From Aquibium sp. ELW1220 (GTDB lineage Bacteria > Pseudomonadota > Alphaproteobacteria > Rhizobiales > Rhizobiaceae), in NCBI RefSeq assembly GCF_030398385.1, contig NZ_JAOAOQ010000030.1, forward strand, positions 1 to 64,000: 64,000 bases of DNA, read 5' to 3'. Shown here piece after piece: positions 17,132-25,981 of this stretch. The notes under the pieces are model-generated. The model was not told the DNA's origin and did no database searches. It saw nothing but the letters and a program-made list of their open reading frames with translations. Within the stretch, counting starts at the first letter, position 1, and the number at the start of each line of letters is the position of its first letter. A program made the position numbers and the translations under genes.

Positions 17132-17419
17132 ATGGACACGGCCTTGGAGAAAGCCAGCGCCCGGGTGGTTACCATGATGACACCCGCCGAGAAGGCGCGG
17201 CTGGAAACCAAGGCGCGGCGTGCGAGGCTGTCCGTTGCTGAGTTCGTGCGGCGCTCCGTCGACGCCTACGACCCCGACGAGATTCAGCAGATCGAGCAGC
17301 TGGCGGAACTGGCTCGGGCGTTTCGGGACAGCGCCCGGCGGGCGTCGGACGCCGTCGATCGGGCGAATGCCGACGTAGCGAAGACCATCGAGCACATGAA
17401 GAACATGCGGACGTCGTGA
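17132..17419 (+). CDS. Small ribbon-helix-helix-like protein
   Basis: The 95-aa protein starts at ATG 17132 (GTG 17129 is also possible). Residues ~10-45 (TARVVTMMTPAEKARLETKA-type start, then RLSVAEFVRRSVDAYD) look like the ribbon-helix-helix fold of plasmid mobilisation or antitoxin proteins. The rest is predicted helical, with QQIEQLAELARAFRDSARRA followed by a basic end. No partner toxin is adjacent; the next gene is a MarR regulator. It may be an orphan DNA-binding protein or antitoxin remnant; the function is not known. Confidence 0.6.
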   Translation: MDTALEKASARVVTMMTPAEKARLETKARRARLSVAEFVRRSVDAYDPDEIQQIEQLAELARAFRDSARRASDAVDRANADVAKTIEHMKNMRTS

Positions 17420-17557
17420 GTGCGCTTGGCGACGTCATGGGGGAGAACGTCGTCGCGCCGGTCTTTGCGGCGACACGATAGCCTGGCGGTTCTGCAACGT
17501 TGAAGATCGCGCAATGTCGGGCCGCAGCCAAGCAAAATCGCTTGCAAGTCTCAAAGA

Positions 17558-17569
17558 GTGCATATACAC
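17558..17569. promoter_or_regulatory. MarR-type operator, copy 1
   Basis: GTGCATATACAC ends 8 bp before the MarR start codon. It differs at one base from the perfect palindrome GTGTATATACAC in front of the next gene. Binding by the encoded MarR protein at both sites is inferred. Confidence 0.6.
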
Positions 17570-17577
17570 GTAAATCC

Positions 17578-17961
17578 ATGACGGATCGAAAGGACTTCGA
17601 CGACTGCCGGGATTGCCGCTGCATGGCGGCGCGTCGCGAGGCGGCGCGCCTCACGCGCAGCTACGACGATCATCTTCGGCCGCACGGTCTGACGGTCAAC
17701 CAGTTCACACTGCTCGCCACGCTCATCCTCGCGGGGCCGCTGCCGATACGCGATCTCGCCGACCGACTCGGCATCGATCGCACGACGCTGACCCGCAACG
17801 TCGCCCTCAGCAGGACCGCCGGCCACGTCACGGAAGCCAGCGGTCGCGATGCGCGCCAGCGCTTCGTCTCCGTTACCGAAAGGGGCAGGGCGCTGGCCGA
17901 AGCGGCGCTGCCGGACTGGAAGTTGGCACAGGCCGGCGCCTTGCGCGAAGCGGGCGCCTAG
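17578..17961 (+). CDS. MarR-family transcriptional regulator
   Basis: The 127-aa winged-helix protein has the MarR pattern: LTVNQFTLLATLILAGPLPIR, the recognition helix region DLADRLGIDRTTLTRNVALS, and the wing VTEASGRDARQRFVSVTERG. The N-terminal region is cysteine-containing (DFDDCRDCRCMAARREA), with three Cys within ten residues. That arrangement is typical of a redox- or metal-sensing subgroup found next to membrane proteins. It is separated by 143 bp from a membrane-protein gene and shares a 12-bp operator with it, so it probably represses itself and that gene. Confidence 0.88.
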   Translation: MTDRKDFDDCRDCRCMAARREAARLTRSYDDHLRPHGLTVNQFTLLATLILAGPLPIRDLADRLGIDRTTLTRNVALSRTAGHVTEASGRDARQRFVSVTERGRALAEAALPDWKLAQAGALREAGA

Positions 17962-18078
17962 TCCTGGCGCGTCGGTGGCCGGGCGGCTGCCCATGGCCGC
18001 TGAAACGGACCTGAAGGTTCTGGACCGCTCGGCAACGTGGCGGTCCGGGAGAAACCACGCTTGGATCTGCCTAAAAAG

Positions 18079-18090
18079 GTGTATATACAC
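18079..18090. promoter_or_regulatory. MarR-type operator, copy 2
   Basis: GTGTATATACAC is a perfect 12-bp palindrome, directly followed by the ribosome binding site AGAAAGGA of the membrane-protein gene at 18105. It matches the site in front of the MarR gene at 11 of 12 positions. Confidence 0.65.
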
Positions 18091-18104
18091 AGAAAGGAAC
18101 GACG

Positions 18105-18818
18105 ATGCTTCTCGATTTCCTGGGTGGAATGGTCCTCACCGCCGTGGCGGTGGTCAATCTCAATGCGCTGCTCAGCGCGCTCGCCGTGGCTCGAAGAACG
18201 CGGCTGCTGCTCGCCGCCGTCGTCGGGCTCTGGGTCGGTCTCCAGATATCGCTTGCGACGGCCGGCGTCTTCGCGTCCCAGCTCTCGCTCACCGTGCCGT
18301 TCCTCGGCCTTGCGGTCATCGCGCCGGTGGTGGCTGTCGGTCTTGCCGCATGGCGCTCCGCGGCAGTGCGCGCGGCGCTTCTCGCCTTGCCCATGCCGCT
18401 CCTCGTCGGGCTCCACGCCGGTCGGATCCTCGGCGTCTTCTTCCTGCTGCTGGCCGCCAGCGACCGGCTCGGCGGACCGTTCCCACAGGCTGCCGGCTGG
18501 GGCGACATCGCCGTAGGCGTCCTCGCGCTGCCGCTCGCGGCCGCCATCGCGCGCGGTACCGCGTCCCCCGCGAGCATCGAAGCCTGGAACGTGCTCGGCG
18601 CGCTCGACCTCGTCCTGGCGCTCACGCTCGGGATTCTCTCGACCAACGGCTTCGTGCTGCAGGCGATTTCGGCCGGCGCCGGTTCGGCTGCGATGGCGCA
18701 ACTGCCCTGGTCACTGATTCCGACCGTGCTGGTCCCCTTCTACCTGATCGTCCACGGCATCGTGTTCGCCCAGTTGCGCCAGGCAAGGCAGGCGAACAAC
18801 GCCCCGCAGACAGCCTGA
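18105..18818 (+). CDS. Multi-pass membrane protein, MarR-controlled
   Basis: The protein has 237 aa with about seven hydrophobic stretches, beginning with FLGGMVLTAVAVVNLNALLS and LLLAAVVGLWVGLQISLATA and ending with LIPTVLVPFYLIVHGIVFA. Charged residues are few and lie in short loops. No transport or enzyme motif was recognised. A clear ribosome binding site precedes the ATG, and a MarR-type palindrome overlaps the probable promoter. By analogy to other MarR-linked membrane proteins it could protect against a small toxic molecule, but this is inference only. Confidence 0.72.
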   Translation: MLLDFLGGMVLTAVAVVNLNALLSALAVARRTRLLLAAVVGLWVGLQISLATAGVFASQLSLTVPFLGLAVIAPVVAVGLAAWRSAAVRAALLALPMPLLVGLHAGRILGVFFLLLAASDRLGGPFPQAAGWGDIAVGVLALPLAAAIARGTASPASIEAWNVLGALDLVLALTLGILSTNGFVLQAISAGAGSAAMAQLPWSLIPTVLVPFYLIVHGIVFAQLRQARQANNAPQTA

Positions 18819-18884
18819 GCCACGCGTTGCGCGCCGTCTGGTCCGGGGCTATCCTCGCCACGGCAGCACAACGGGAGGCCGCCC

Positions 18885-19145
18885 ATGGGTGTCGTGAATC
18901 TCTCCGATGCCGGGATCGATCTGGCGACTCTGGTCGAGGCCGTCGAAAACGGCTCCGAGACCGAGATCGTCATCGAGCGCGACGGCAAGCCCGCCGCGCG
19001 GCTGGTCCCGGTCGAGCCGCAGGCCGAAGGGCCGCGGAAAATCCGACTGGGCCTTGCCGCCGGCAAGTATCCGCCGATGGACTTCGAAGCCTTCCAGGCC
19101 ATGGATGCCGAGATCGAGAAGATGTTCCTAGGCGAGGAGGAGTGA
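18885..19145 (+). CDS. Phd-type antitoxin
   Basis: The 86-aa protein has the Phd/YefM-like core VNLSDAGIDLATLVEAVENGS followed by EIVIERDGKPAARLVPVEPQ, and an acidic C-terminal tail (FEAFQAMDAEIEKMFLGEEE) that would wrap the toxin. GGGAGG precedes the ATG. The stop codon overlaps the GTG start of the PIN toxin gene (GTGA). Expected role: repressor and neutraliser of the downstream VapC-like nuclease. Confidence 0.87.
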   Translation: MGVVNLSDAGIDLATLVEAVENGSETEIVIERDGKPAARLVPVEPQAEGPRKIRLGLAAGKYPPMDFEAFQAMDAEIEKMFLGEEE

Positions 19146-19534
19146 GGCTTCTCCTCGACACGCATGTCGCGATCTGGGCGACCAACACCCCCGATCGCAT
19201 CCCGGCCCGCATTCATGGGCTTTTCGGCGCCGGGGGTGGCACGGTGATGGTTTCGGCGGTCGCCGTATGGGAGATCGCGATCAAGCACGGTCGGGGTCGC
19301 CGCGACGCGCCGCCGATGTCGGCGCCGCAGGCCATCGCAGAGTTCGGTGCCGCCGGCTTCGGCATCCTGAACGTCACCGCCGCCCACGCCGCCTTCGTCG
19401 AGCACCTTCCCGCCCTGCACGGCGACCCCTTTGACCGCCTGATGCTCGCCCAGGCGATCGTCGAGGACATGCAGTTCGTCACATACGATCGCCATCTCTC
19501 GCGCTATGGCGCGCCCATCCTGACATGGTCCTGA
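19142..19534 (+). CDS. PIN-domain toxin (VapC-like)
   Basis: The 130-aa protein starts at GTG 19142, overlapping the antitoxin by 4 bp. It carries the PIN acids in order: RLLLDTHVAIWATN, VSAVAVWEIAIKHGRGR, DPFDRLMLAQAIVED and YDRHLSRYGAPIL. This matches the COG3744 group of VapC relatives. Expected activity: Mg-dependent ribonuclease, held inactive by the antitoxin. Length is normal and no disruption is visible, so the pair looks functional. Confidence 0.88.
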   Translation: MRLLLDTHVAIWATNTPDRIPARIHGLFGAGGGTVMVSAVAVWEIAIKHGRGRRDAPPMSAPQAIAEFGAAGFGILNVTAAHAAFVEHLPALHGDPFDRLMLAQAIVEDMQFVTYDRHLSRYGAPILTWS

Positions 19535-19544
19535 GGAATTTCCC

Positions 19545-20462
19545 ATGAGCTTCTTCCCCGGCCACGACCCCGAACCAGGCGATGCCTTCGCCTGCGATGC
19601 CGTCGAGCTGATGGTCATACCCAACGCGAAGGATATCGGCGGCTTCGAGGTGCGCCGCGCGCTGCCGACGGCCAGGCGCCGCCTCGTCGGGCCCTTCATC
19701 TTCTTCGACCGCATGGGGCCGGCCATCCTGCGCGCCGGCACGGCCATGGACGTGCGCCCGCATCCGCATATCGGGCTGTCCACCGTCACCTATCTCTTCG
19801 ACGGCAGGATCCGCCACCGCGATTCGCTCGGCACCGAGATGGTGATCGCGCCGGGCGACGTGAACCTGATGACGGCCGGCCGCGGCATCGTCCATTCCGA
19901 GCGCACGCCGGAAGAGCTGCGCGGCGCGCCGATGTCGATCTCTGGCCTGCAGACCTGGATCGCGCTGCCCGACGACAGGGAGGAGATCGACCCGCTGTTC
20001 GAGAACACCGCCGCGGCAGCCCTGCCGCTCTTTGCCGGCGACGGCGCCTCGGGCCGCGTCGTCATCGGCGATTTCGAAGGCGTCCGTTCGCCGGTCCGCA
20101 CCCATGCCGACACGCTCTACGTCGACATCACCATCGCGCCCGGCGGCCGCGTCCGCATCCCCGCCGCTGCCGAGGAGCGCGCCATCTACCTGCTCGACGG
20201 CCGCGTCAGCATCGCCGGCGACGGCTTTGCCCCCGACCGCCTGCTCGTCTTCCGCCCCGGCGACGAGATCGTCGTGTCGTCGGAAGAGGGTGCCCATCTG
20301 ATGCTCTTCGGCGGCGCCTCCATCGGCTCGCCGCGCTACATCTGGTGGAACTTCGTCTCCTCGTCGAAGGAGCGCATCGAGCAGGCCAAGGAGGAGTGGC
20401 GCACCGGCCGCTTCGACATCGTCCCCGGCGACGCCGAGGAGTTCATCCCGCTGCCGGAATGA
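19545..20462 (+). CDS. Pirin-family cupin protein
   Basis: The 305-aa protein has the bicupin organisation of pirins: GGFEVRRALPTARRRLVGPF, the metal-binding HPHIGLSTVTYLFDGRIRHR, and GRGIVHSERTPEELRG with the third histidine and Glu. The C-terminal cupin contains AEERAIYLLDGRVSIAGDGF. Bacterial pirins have been described as quercetinase-like dioxygenases or regulators of pyruvate metabolism; which applies here is open. It lies 10 bp behind the toxin gene and may be read through from it. Confidence 0.9.
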   Translation: MSFFPGHDPEPGDAFACDAVELMVIPNAKDIGGFEVRRALPTARRRLVGPFIFFDRMGPAILRAGTAMDVRPHPHIGLSTVTYLFDGRIRHRDSLGTEMVIAPGDVNLMTAGRGIVHSERTPEELRGAPMSISGLQTWIALPDDREEIDPLFENTAAAALPLFAGDGASGRVVIGDFEGVRSPVRTHADTLYVDITIAPGGRVRIPAAAEERAIYLLDGRVSIAGDGFAPDRLLVFRPGDEIVVSSEEGAHLMLFGGASIGSPRYIWWNFVSSSKERIEQAKEEWRTGRFDIVPGDAEEFIPLPE

Positions 20463-20599
20463 GCCGCTCGTGCGGGCGACGCTTCTGCGCGGCATTGTGC
20501 CTTTCGCCGGCCCGCCGTGCCACCCATCGCCATCTCGCGCGTTTACTTTCGTCGGCCCAGCGCCTATTTCCCGATGATCGGCCAATGCGAAGCAGTTGA

Positions 20600-22519
20600 A
20601 TGACCGTCAAATCGCCGCCCGCGACCCCCCTCCTGGACCGGGTCAATGTTCCCGCCGACCTGAAGAGGCTTTCCGAATCCGAGCTTCCACAGCTCGCGGC
20701 CGAGCTGCGCGCGGAGATGATCGACGCCGTTTCCCAGACCGGCGGCCATCTCGGCGCCGGGCTCGGCGTGGTCGAGTTGACGGTGGCGCTGCACTATGTC
20801 TTCGACACGCCGTCCGACCGGCTGATCTGGGACGTCGGCCACCAGGCCTATCCGCACAAGATCCTCACCGGCCGGCGCGACCGCATCCGCACCCTGCGCC
20901 AGGAGCATGGCCTGTCGGGCTTCACCAAGCGCGACGAGAGCCCCTACGATCCCTTCGGTGCCGCCCATTCCTCCACCTCGATCTCGGCCGGGCTCGGCAT
21001 GGCCGTCGGCCGCGACTTGAAGGGTGCGAAGAACAACGTCATCGCCGTCATCGGCGACGGCGCCATGTCGGCCGGCATGGCCTACGAGGCGCTCAACAAT
21101 GCCGGCGCGCTCGACGCCCGGCTGATCGTCATCCTCAACGACAACGACATGTCGATCGCCCCGCCGTCCGGCGCCATGAGCGCCTATCTGGCCAGGCTCG
21201 CCTCCGGCCGGACCTATCAGGGCTTCCGCGATTTCGGCAAGAAGCTCACCTCCTATCTCGGCAAGAGCGTCGACCGCGCCATCACCCGCGCCGTCGAGCA
21301 CGCCCGCGGCTACGTCACCGGCGGCACCCTGTTCGAGGAGTTGGGCTTCTTCCACATCGGCCCGATCGACGGCCACAATCTCGAGCACCTGATCCCGGTG
21401 CTGAAGAACGTGCGCGACAACGGCGCCGGCCCGATCCTCATCCATGTCGTCACCCAGAAGGGCAAGGGCTACGCGCCGGCCGAAGCCGCCTCCGACAAGT
21501 ATCACGGCGTCAACAAGTTCGACGTCATCACCGGCGCCCAGGCCAAGGCCCCGGCCAATGCGCCGGCCTACACGCGGGTCTTCGCCGAGACCCTCGTCCA
21601 GGAAGCGCATGACGACGACCGCATCGTCGCCATCACCGCCGCCATGCCCACCGGCACCGGGCTCGACCTGTTCGGCGAGGCCTTCCCGGCCCGCACCTTC
21701 GACGTCGGCATCGCCGAGCAGCACGCCGTCACCTTCGCCGCCGGCCTCGCCACCGAGGGCTTCAAGCCCTTCTGCGCCATCTACTCCACCTTCCTGCAGC
21801 GCGCCTACGACCAGGTCGTCCACGACGTGGCGCTGCAGAACCTCCCCGTCCGCTTCGCCATCGACCGCGCCGGCTATGTCGGGGCCGACGGCGCCACCCA
21901 TTGCGGTGCCTTCGACGTCGGCTATCTCGCCATGCTGCCGGGCTTCACCGTCATGGCCGCCGCCGACGAGGCCGAGCTGCGCCACATGATCCGAACCGCC
22001 GTCGAGCACGATGCCGGCCCCATCGCCTTCCGCTATCCGCGCGGCAACGGCGTCGGCGTCGACATGCCCGAGCGCGGCGCGGCCCTGCCCATCGGCAAGG
22101 GCCGCGTGCTGCGCGAGGGCACCAAGGTCGCGCTGCTCTCCTTCGGCACGCGGCTGGCCGACTGCCTCGCCGCAGCCGAAGAACTCGACGCCGCCGGCCT
22201 CTCCACCACCGTCGCCGACGCCCGCTTCGCCAAGCCGCTCGACACCGATCTCGTCACCCGTCTGGCCCGCGAGCACGAGGTGCTCGTCACCGTCGAGGAG
22301 GGCTCGATCGGCGGCTTCGGCACGCAGGTCCTGCATTTTCTGGCTGGTGCCGGCCTGCTCGAATCCGGCGCCCGAATCCGCCCGCTCGTCCTCCCCGACG
22401 TCTTCACCGACCAGGCCAAGCCCGAGCGCATGGTCGAGATCGCCGGCCTCGATGCCCCCGGCATCGTCCGCACCGTCTTCTCGGCACTCGGCACGGGCGC
22501 ACGGGCGGCGAGAGCCTAG
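20600..22519 (+). CDS. dxs: 1-deoxy-D-xylulose-5-phosphate synthase
   Basis: The 639-aa thiamine-diphosphate enzyme condenses pyruvate and glyceraldehyde 3-phosphate, the entry step of the MEP isoprenoid pathway. Seen in order: [35 protein letters not shown], the TPP motif [18 protein letters not shown], and the transketolase-type pyrimidine domain with [18 protein letters not shown], the [15 protein letters not shown] block and a C-terminal domain. Length is normal. The other MEP gene in the window is ispH at 42.1 kb. The LysR gene converges on its end with 18 bp between them. Confidence 0.97.
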   Translation: MTVKSPPATPLLDRVNVPADLKRLSESELPQLAAELRAEMIDAVSQTGGHLGAGLGVVELTVALHYVFDTPSDRLIWDVGHQAYPHKILTGRRDRIRTLRQEHGLSGFTKRDESPYDPFGAAHSSTSISAGLGMAVGRDLKGAKNNVIAVIGDGAMSAGMAYEALNNAGALDARLIVILNDNDMSIAPPSGAMSAYLARLASGRTYQGFRDFGKKLTSYLGKSVDRAITRAVEHARGYVTGGTLFEELGFFHIGPIDGHNLEHLIPVLKNVRDNGAGPILIHVVTQKGKGYAPAEAASDKYHGVNKFDVITGAQAKAPANAPAYTRVFAETLVQEAHDDDRIVAITAAMPTGTGLDLFGEAFPARTFDVGIAEQHAVTFAAGLATEGFKPFCAIYSTFLQRAYDQVVHDVALQNLPVRFAIDRAGYVGADGATHCGAFDVGYLAMLPGFTVMAAADEAELRHMIRTAVEHDAGPIAFRYPRGNGVGVDMPERGAALPIGKGRVLREGTKVALLSFGTRLADCLAAAEELDAAGLSTTVADARFAKPLDTDLVTRLAREHEVLVTVEEGSIGGFGTQVLHFLAGAGLLESGARIRPLVLPDVFTDQAKPERMVEIAGLDAPGIVRTVFSALGTGARAARA

Positions 22520-22537
22520 GCCCGCGCGGCGCGCCGG

Positions 22538-23431
22538 TCATCGCGCGCGCCGCATCGCCCCGAACGATTCCACCAGCGAATCGAACACCGCCCGCACGCG
22601 CGGCACCCGCGACAGGTTCTCGTGCGTGACGATCCATGTCTCCAGCACCGCGATCTCGACGTCGGGCAGCACGCGCACGAGGCGTCCGTCGCTTTCGCCC
22701 ACCGGAACCTGCGCCACGGCGATGCCGACGCCCGCCCGGGCGGCCGCCAGCTGGGCTGGGTGGCTGTCGGTGCGCAGCACCAGCCTGTCGCGCCGCAGGG
22801 CGACGCCGAACCGCTCCGCGAAAGCCAGGTCGCTGCGGTTCCGGTCCGACCCGATCACGTCGTGCTCCGCCAGGTCCGCGAGGCTCTCCGGCGCGCCGTG
22901 CCGCGCCACGTAGCCGGGCGCCGCGAAGAACCCGAGCGGAATGGCCGCGACCTTGCGCGCCACCAGCGCCTCCTGCTTCGGCGCCACGGTGCGGACCGCC
23001 ACATCCACTTCCTGCGCCAGCAGGTCGGCGGGCGCGTTGCTCAGCGACAATTCGATGCGGATCCGCGGATGCGCCTCCCGCAGCCGCGCCAGCATGACGG
23101 GAATCACCTCGATACCCATGAATTCCGGCACGCTCATCCGCACCGTCCCCGCGATCTCGTTGCCCGCTGACGAGGCCTGGCGGACGAACAGTTCCGATGC
23201 CATCGCCATCGCCCGCGCCGGGCCGCGCAGCGCTTCGGCTGTCTCGGTCGGCGCGAGACCGTTCACCGAGCGCGTGAACAGCACGGTGCCGAGGTGGGCT
23301 TCCAGCGCCTCGATCCGGCTGCGCACCGTCGGATGCGACAGGCCGAGCCGGCGCGCGGCGGCCGAAAGGCTGCCCTCTTCGAGAACGGCCAGGAAGATGC
23401 GCTGATCGTCCCATGCAAGGATGGAGCTCAT
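22538..23431 (-). CDS. LysR-family transcriptional regulator
   Basis: The 297-aa protein has an N-terminal helix-turn-helix (FLAVLEEGSLSAAARRLGLS, HPTVRSRIEALEAHLGTVLF), then the periplasmic-binding-like effector domain beginning near residue 90 (GTVRMSVPEFMGIEVIPVML). It is transcribed away from a reductase gene at 23530. The 98-bp gap between them is the usual place for LysR sites and holds CTAGCTAG and a T-rich stretch. The divergent reductase is the probable target. Confidence 0.92.
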   Translation of the reverse strand: MSSILAWDDQRIFLAVLEEGSLSAAARRLGLSHPTVRSRIEALEAHLGTVLFTRSVNGLAPTETAEALRGPARAMAMASELFVRQASSAGNEIAGTVRMSVPEFMGIEVIPVMLARLREAHPRIRIELSLSNAPADLLAQEVDVAVRTVAPKQEALVARKVAAIPLGFFAAPGYVARHGAPESLADLAEHDVIGSDRNRSDLAFAERFGVALRRDRLVLRTDSHPAQLAAARAGVGIAVAQVPVGESDGRLVRVLPDVEIAVLETWIVTHENLSRVPRVRAVFDSLVESFGAMRRAR

Positions 23432-23529
23432 AAGAATCTAGCTAGCAGCTGTAGGCCGGTTTGCAATTCCCTTTCAGCTCTGCAGGCTCCACTTTCTCCC
23501 CAGCGGAACGAACGCAACAGGAGAGTTGG

Positions 23530-24519
23530 ATGGAACGGAACAGGACGGCCCTCGTGCTCGGCGCGACCGGCGGCATCGGAAGCGGCATCGCTGCCGCCTT
23601 GCTTCTCCATGGCTGGCGGGTGCGTGGCATGATCAGGAAGGCTGCGAGAATCCCCGACGAGAGCCCGGTGGGTATCGAATGGATCACGGGCGACGCCATG
23701 CGGCGCGACGATGTCGTGCGGGCGGCGCAGGGCGTCTCGATCATCGTCCACGCGGTCAATCCGCCGAACTACGGCAACTGGGAAACGCTCGTCCTGCCGA
23801 TGATCGACAACACCATCGCGGCGGCGCGCTCGGCTGGAAATGCCTGCGTCGTGCTGCCGGGCACCATCTACAATTTCGACCCGGCCGCGACACCGGTCAT
23901 CGACGCCGACACCGTGCAGCAGCCGAAGAGCCGCAAGGGCATGATCCGCGTGGCGCTGGAGGAGCGCCTTCGCCAGGCAGCGCCGGAGGTACCATCGCTG
24001 ATCCTTCGCGCCGGCGACTTCTTCGGCCCGGGTGCACGCGCCAGCTGGTTCGCGCAGGCCATGGTGTCCCCCGGAAAACCGCTGCGCCGCATCGTCGATC
24101 CCGCAACCGGCCCCGGTCACAGCTGGGCCTACCTGCCCGACCTCGCCGAAACATTCGCGCGCCTGCTCGACGCGCCAGGATCCCTGCGTCCCTTCGAGGT
24201 GCTCCAGTTCGAGGGCCTCTGCGACCATGACGGCCGGCAGATGGTGGAAGCCATCCGCCGGGCGAGCGGTCGCCGCTTGCGCGTCTTCCGCTTCCCCTGG
24301 TGGCTGATGCGGATCGCGGGCCTCTTCGGCGGCTTTCCGCGCGAGGCCGCCGAGATCGCCCCGTACTGGCGCCATCCCGTCCGCCTCGACAACACCCGCC
24401 TGAAAGCCCTGCTCGGCAACGAGCCGCGCACGCCCCTCGACGTCGCGGTCACCGAAACGCTCGCTGCACTCCGCTGCCTTGACCGCCCCGCCCGCCTGCT
24501 TGACCCGCAGGCCGCCTGA
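23530..24519 (+). CDS. NAD(P)-dependent epimerase/reductase (extended SDR, NmrA-like)
   Basis: The 329-aa protein begins, after ATG 23530, with a Rossmann motif LVLGATGGIGSGIAAALLLHG. Further SDR features are the acid/basic position after strand 2 (RGMIRKAAR), VSIIVHAVNPPNYGNWE, and a PGTIYNFDP block in place of the classical YxxxK. The C-terminal half includes LILRAGDFFGPGARASWFAQ. The missing YxxxK suggests an atypical reductase or a sensor-like NmrA relative. It is divergent from the LysR gene. Substrate unknown. Confidence 0.83.
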   Translation: MERNRTALVLGATGGIGSGIAAALLLHGWRVRGMIRKAARIPDESPVGIEWITGDAMRRDDVVRAAQGVSIIVHAVNPPNYGNWETLVLPMIDNTIAAARSAGNACVVLPGTIYNFDPAATPVIDADTVQQPKSRKGMIRVALEERLRQAAPEVPSLILRAGDFFGPGARASWFAQAMVSPGKPLRRIVDPATGPGHSWAYLPDLAETFARLLDAPGSLRPFEVLQFEGLCDHDGRQMVEAIRRASGRRLRVFRFPWWLMRIAGLFGGFPREAAEIAPYWRHPVRLDNTRLKALLGNEPRTPLDVAVTETLAALRCLDRPARLLDPQAA

Positions 24520-24569
24520 ACCCGTCCGCGAAAGCAGTGCCGTCCCGCCGGGCGCCGCTCTCGCCGCGA

Positions 24570-24656
24570 TCAGAAGATCAGCATCAGAATGCCGATGATG
24601 ACCAGAAGGCCGATGAGAAACACGAACCCGATCGTACCGCCGATGAACTTGAGCAT
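24570..24656 (-). CDS. 28-aa single-helix membrane peptide
   Basis: A short frame from ATG 24656 encodes MLKFIGGTIGFVFLIGLLVI and then IGILMLIF, a single hydrophobic helix with one Lys at the N-terminus. GGAAG lies 4 nt before the start. Similar tiny one-helix proteins are annotated in other Rhizobiales, which is from memory and not checked. It is convergent to the reductase. It could be a membrane-stress or toxin-like peptide; the function is unknown. Confidence 0.5.
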   Translation of the reverse strand: MLKFIGGTIGFVFLIGLLVIIGILMLIF

Positions 24657-24729
24657 GTCACTTCCCGCTGCATGTTGCTGTCGTTGCCGAACGCGCGGAA
24701 GGCCAGTTGGTTTCGCAAGGCGCCGTAGC

Positions 24730-24782
24730 GTGGGGTTGAGGACAGACCACCGCCAACCGCAGCGCCCATCCTCCAACCCCAC
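24730..24782. repeat. Inverted repeat, copy 1
   Basis: GTGGGGTTGAGGA is paired with TCCTCCAACCCCAC around a 26-bp centre. It is followed by GAAGTGG and, a little later, AGCGAAGCGAGGCGGAGGGG, which also follows copy 2 at 25070. Confidence 0.6.
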
Positions 24783-25069
24783 GAAGTGGGGGGGAAGTGC
24801 CGAGCGAAGCGAGGCGGAGGGGGGAGTCCGCTTCCCCGAGCCGCACCCGTCGCAGGCCTGCCTCGCCCCGCCTCGCTCCCCCCGCCTTCGTCATCCCGGA
24901 ACGACGTCCGAGCGCAGCGAAGGACGCCGTATCCGGGATCCATGCCTCGCCGCCTATCCCCGCGATCCGGTGCAGAACGAGGCACGTGCCGCCGCCGCCC
25001 CTGCCGTATCCCGCGCCGTCGTCCCCCCCCTCCGTCGTCGCTGCGCGACGCCACCTCCGCCCCCACTGC

Positions 25070-25122
25070 GTGGGGTGGAGGACAAGCCGTCGGCAACGCC
25101 GCCGCGCATCCTCCAACCCCAC
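25070..25122. repeat. Inverted repeat, copy 2
   Basis: GTGGGGTGGAGGA is paired with TCCTCCAACCCCAC, the same right arm as copy 1. Both copies are followed by a GAAGCGAGGCGGAGGGGGGA stretch. Confidence 0.6.
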
Positions 25123-25223
25123 GAAGCGAGGCGGAGGGGGGATCCCGTGCGGCGGAGGACAAGCCGCTGATGGCTCCGGCGACGTTGCACTCCGGCATCG
25201 AGTTCCCCAACGTCGCGCTCCTT

Positions 25224-25380
25224 CGCGCCCCCCTCTGCCTGCCGGCATCTCCCCCACGAGGGGGGAGATCAGGCGCGTCGCCGGTTCCGCCAGTTGTCAT
25301 CGGCCTAGAATGAGCACCGCCGCCCGAACTGCCGATCTCCCCCCTCGTGGGGGAGATGCCGGCAGGCAGAGGGGGGCGCG
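25224..25380. repeat. Perfect 47-bp inverted repeat with 63-bp centre
   Basis: Bases 25224-25270 and 25334-25380 are exact reverse complements over 47 bp (outer ends CGCGCCCCCCTCTGCCTGCC; inner ends GGGGGGAGATC). Each arm contains its own smaller palindrome CTCCCCC-ACGA-GGGGGGAG. The 63-bp centre has no coding capacity. It could be a miniature mobile element or a long hairpin. Confidence 0.9.
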
Positions 25381-25571
25381 ACAGGGCACGGCGTCCGCAG
25401 CCTCACCGCGCCTTTAACGCCCGGCCGCGACCGCGCGCCCGGCGCGCCGCCTGCCCGCCACCCCCCGTAACCTCTGGTTTACGCTGCTGCTTTGCCTCCC
25501 GCTTACCGTCTCTCTTGGTCCGATCTTAGGACGGACGCGCTACACCGGTCGCGGGACTGGGAGCACGCATC

Positions 25572-25934
25572 ATGAAGACGATTCTCACGGCCGCGGCGCT
25601 CGTCGCCGGGCTGAACGGCACCGCTTGGGCAAACGGCAAGGTCGATCACCCGATAGACCAGGTCGATCACCGGATCGACCGGGCCGCATCCTCCATCGAT
25701 CAGATCGACCAGGTCGACCTTTCGATCGACAAGGCGGCGGCGCGGATCCTGGCCGGCCGGATCGGCGACCTCCGCGGCGGTTTTGCGCCGGGCGTCGAGC
25801 CGTCCTTCGTGCGCTTCGTCAGCGCCGAGACCACCGCCAGCACCGCCCGCGCCGCACCGGTCCGCCGCGGCTGGATCGACGGCCTCGCCCGGGCGCGCGA
25901 CCCGCTCGCCGGCCGCGCCGCGATCGGTCTCTGA
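25572..25934 (+). CDS. Small exported protein with Ile-Asp repeats
   Basis: The 120-aa protein has a clear signal peptide (MKTILTAAALVAGLNGTAWANG). It is followed by a short repetitive stretch in which Ile-Asp or Val-Asp recurs every 3-4 residues (VDHPIDQVDHRIDRAASSID, then QIDQVDLSIDKAA), probably one or two amphipathic helices. The C-terminal half is ordinary. No family is recognised. It is followed by the tlyA-like gene at 47 bp. Orphan-like, coding status moderately sure because of the signal peptide and start context. Confidence 0.55.
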   Translation: MKTILTAAALVAGLNGTAWANGKVDHPIDQVDHRIDRAASSIDQIDQVDLSIDKAAARILAGRIGDLRGGFAPGVEPSFVRFVSAETTASTARAAPVRRGWIDGLARARDPLAGRAAIGL

Positions 25935-25981
25935 GCCATCGCGGCTTGCGCTCGCGCCCCGCATTCGCCAATGAGGGGCGG

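Larger units (their letters stand above)
24657..25571. other. 915-bp gene-free region full of palindromic repeats
   Basis: No gene is supported. The region holds two related GTGGGGT-...-AACCCCAC inverted repeats (24730-24782, 25070-25122), a copy of a palindromic element around 24890-24945 (GTCATCCCGG ... CCGGGAT), and a perfect 47-bp inverted repeat (25224-25380). Several frames are open only because of the GC content and the repeats. The last ~170 bp before 25572 probably carries the promoter of the next gene. Confidence 0.7.
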
